Origin: Pseudomonadota bacterium
GTDB taxonomy: Bacteria > Pseudomonadota > Gammaproteobacteria > Steroidobacterales > Steroidobacteraceae
Direction of reading: 5' to 3'
DNA length: 14,188 nt
Assembly (NCBI GenBank): GCA_028067895.1
Contig: JAPTUI010000084.1
Coordinates: 1 to 14,188, forward strand
Made by a program: the position numbers and the translations under genes
Shown: in pieces, positions 12,969-14,188 of the stretch
Position numbering within the stretch: the stretch's first letter is position 1
Layout of the letters: the number at the start of each line of letters is the position of its first letter
The notes under the pieces: model-generated
The model's database searches: none
Told to the model about the DNA's origin: nothing
The model's input: only the letters and a program-made list of their open reading frames with translations

Positions 12969-13670
12969 ATGACGATGCAGCAGCTGCCACTCGGGGTACG
13001 GCTCGCCGATCGCGCCGTGTTCGAGAGCTTTCTGCCGGCGCGCAACGCCGAGGCGCTCGAGCATGCGCATCGTGCGGCGCTCGGGGAGCCCGGGGTCAGC
13101 TGGTTCTGCGGCCCCGCAGGGTCGGGCAAGACGCATCTGCTGCAGGCGATCTGCGCCGCCGCGGGCAGTGCTCGGCGTACCGCCTACGTACCGCTCGGCG
13201 AATTGGCGCAGCTCGGCGTGGAGGTGCTCGGCGGGCTGCCGCAGCTCGAGTGCCTGGCGATCGACGATCTCGATGCGGTGCTCGGGCATCTGGAGTGGGA
13301 GCGGGCGCTCTTTACGCTGGTGCGCGAGGTGGCGGAGTCCGGCGCCACGCTGGTGCTCGCCGCCGATCGGCCGCCGGCGCTGCTGCGCTGGGCGCTCGCC
13401 GATCTCGGTTCACGCTGCGCCGCCGCCGCGGTCTTCCAGTTGCGCGCGCTCGATGAGGCTGAGCAGCAGGAGGCGCTCAGGCTGCGCGCCCGGCAGCGCG
13501 GCCTGGAGCTTCCGGAGGATACCTCGCGCTGGCTGCAGCGGCGGTTCCCGCGCGACATGGGGCGGCTCTATGCGCTGCTCGATACGCTCGACGAGGCGGC
13601 GCTCGCGGCGCAGCGGCGCCTGACGGTGCCGTTCATCCGCGAGGTTCTGGCGCGTCCCGGGCGACCTTGA
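12969..13670 (+). CDS. hda: DnaA regulatory inactivator Hda
   Basis: Hda is an AAA+ protein related to DnaA. With the DNA-loaded sliding clamp it stimulates hydrolysis of DnaA-bound ATP, which prevents re-initiation of replication. The 233 residues begin with the clamp-binding motif QLPLG (5-9), close to the canonical QLxLP. Walker A is GPAGSGKT (48-55), Walker B is LAIDD (96-100), and a sensor-2-like helix FPRDMGRLYALLD is near the C-terminus. The DNA-binding domain of DnaA is absent, as expected. The start at 12969 lies three bases after the phosphatidyltransferase stop; an ATG two codons later is also possible. The gene is probably the last in the DUF2066 operon and converges with the WrbA-like gene. 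Confidence 0.93.
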   Translation: MTMQQLPLGVRLADRAVFESFLPARNAEALEHAHRAALGEPGVSWFCGPAGSGKTHLLQAICAAAGSARRTAYVPLGELAQLGVEVLGGLPQLECLAIDDLDAVLGHLEWERALFTLVREVAESGATLVLAADRPPALLRWALADLGSRCAAAAVFQLRALDEAEQQEALRLRARQRGLELPEDTSRWLQRRFPRDMGRLYALLDTLDEAALAAQRRLTVPFIREVLARPGRP

Positions 13671-13678
13671 GGGGCGCG

Positions 13679-14188
13679 TCACGCGCGCGGCGCGCCGGTC
13701 AGGCGCACCGCGAGTGAGGCGACCCGCCGGCCGAGCGCCTGGGCGAGCTCGCGCTCCTCGGCGCCGAGCTGCGCGGCATTGTCGGCGCCGGCGACGTGCG
13801 AGGCCCCATAGGGCGTGCCGCCGCTGGCGGTGCGCTGCAGCGCCGGCTCCGTGTACGGCAGGCCGACCAGGTACATGCCGTGATGCAGCAGCGGCAACAT
13901 CATCGACAGCAGCGTGGATTCCTGGCCGCCGTGCTGGGTCTGGGTTGAGGTGAACACCCCGGCCGGCTTGCCGGCGAGTGCCCCGGAGAGCCACAGGCTC
14001 CCCGTGCCGTCGAGAAAATACTTCAGTGCCGCGGCCATGTTGCCAAAGCGGGTCGGGCTGCCGAGCAGCAGCCCGTCGGCCGCGCGCAGATCCTCCAGTG
14101 TCGCGTACGGGGCGCCGCCCGCCGGCACGGCCCGGGTCGGCCCCTCGTTCTCGGCGCTCACCGGCGCCACGGTGCGCAGCTTGGCGCT
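13679..14188 (-). CDS. wrbA: WrbA-like NAD(P)H:quinone oxidoreductase (5' end cut by the window)
   Basis: WrbA proteins are cytoplasmic FMN flavodoxin-fold enzymes that reduce quinones by two electrons. The 169 visible residues align with WrbA from about residue 30 on: ADGLLLGSPTRFGNM (FMN-binding loop), a LDGTGSLWLSGAL helix region, VFTSTQTQHGGQESTL, LLHHGMYLVGLPY and GGTPYGASHVAG. The open frame continues beyond the edge (SAKLRT before a GTG codon at 14170 that is internal, not a start). The N-terminal strand and FMN phosphate loop are outside the window. It converges with hda with only eight bases between stop codons, and the GC-rich inverted sequence around 13673-13696 may help end transcription. 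Closely related NAD(P)H quinone reductases cannot be fully excluded. Confidence 0.9.
   Translation of the reverse strand, partial: SAKLRTVAPVSAENEGPTRAVPAGGAPYATLEDLRAADGLLLGSPTRFGNMAAALKYFLDGTGSLWLSGALAGKPAGVFTSTQTQHGGQESTLLSMMLPLLHHGMYLVGLPYTEPALQRTASGGTPYGASHVAGADNAAQLGAEERELAQALGRRVASLAVRLTGAPRA

Noticed and set aside
14168..14188. GTG at 14170 as the start of a 163-residue WrbA-like protein
   Set aside because: The frame continues in to the window edge with plausible WrbA sequence, and a start here would lack the N-terminal strand and FMN phosphate loop.

Overview
The window is chromosomal DNA of high G+C content from a gammaproteobacterium. The evidence is gene order. metG opposite mrp-dcd is the arrangement I know from Pseudomonas and relatives. 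So is the run of a DUF3108 gene, purN and purM, then a divergent DUF2066 gene, a CDP-alcohol phosphatidyltransferase and hda. The exact genus cannot be read from the sequence. Coding density is high, no gap between genes reaches 300 bases, and I saw no tRNA, rRNA, CRISPR array or insertion sequence.

Region 1 (1-5465, all minus strand) appears to be one transcription unit. In order of transcription it holds a cytoplasmic protein with N-terminal HEAT repeats and a C-terminal Ser/Thr kinase, two PilT-family pilus retraction ATPases, and metG (methionyl-tRNA synthetase, cut by the left edge). The kinase and two ATPases sit as a three-gene cassette between metG and mrp, which are direct neighbours in many relatives. 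They suggest a phosphorylation-controlled twitching-motility or surface-sensing module.

Region 2 (5700-8565, plus strand) holds mrp/apbC (Fe-S carrier P-loop ATPase) and dcd (dCTP deaminase). dcd is interrupted in frame by a complete 376-residue intein with an HNH-type homing endonuclease. Removing the intein leaves an uninterrupted 188-residue Dcd. The insertion lies directly after the conserved arginine of the GKSTYAR active-site motif. This is the most striking element in the window.

Region 3 (8785-11214, minus strand) is purM-purN-DUF3108, two consecutive steps of purine synthesis followed by an exported protein of unknown function, with overlapping genes.

Region 4 (11331-13670, plus strand) runs divergently from purM: an exported DUF2066 protein containing a 27-bp tandem repeat and a ten-C tract, a CDP-alcohol phosphatidyltransferase, and hda (regulatory inactivation of DnaA). 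The last gene, a WrbA-like flavoprotein on the minus strand, converges on hda and is cut by the right edge.

Apart from the kinase/ATPase cassette, the intein, and the pilus, exported and flavoprotein genes, the window carries housekeeping functions in translation, nucleotide supply, Fe-S assembly, phospholipid synthesis and control of replication initiation.
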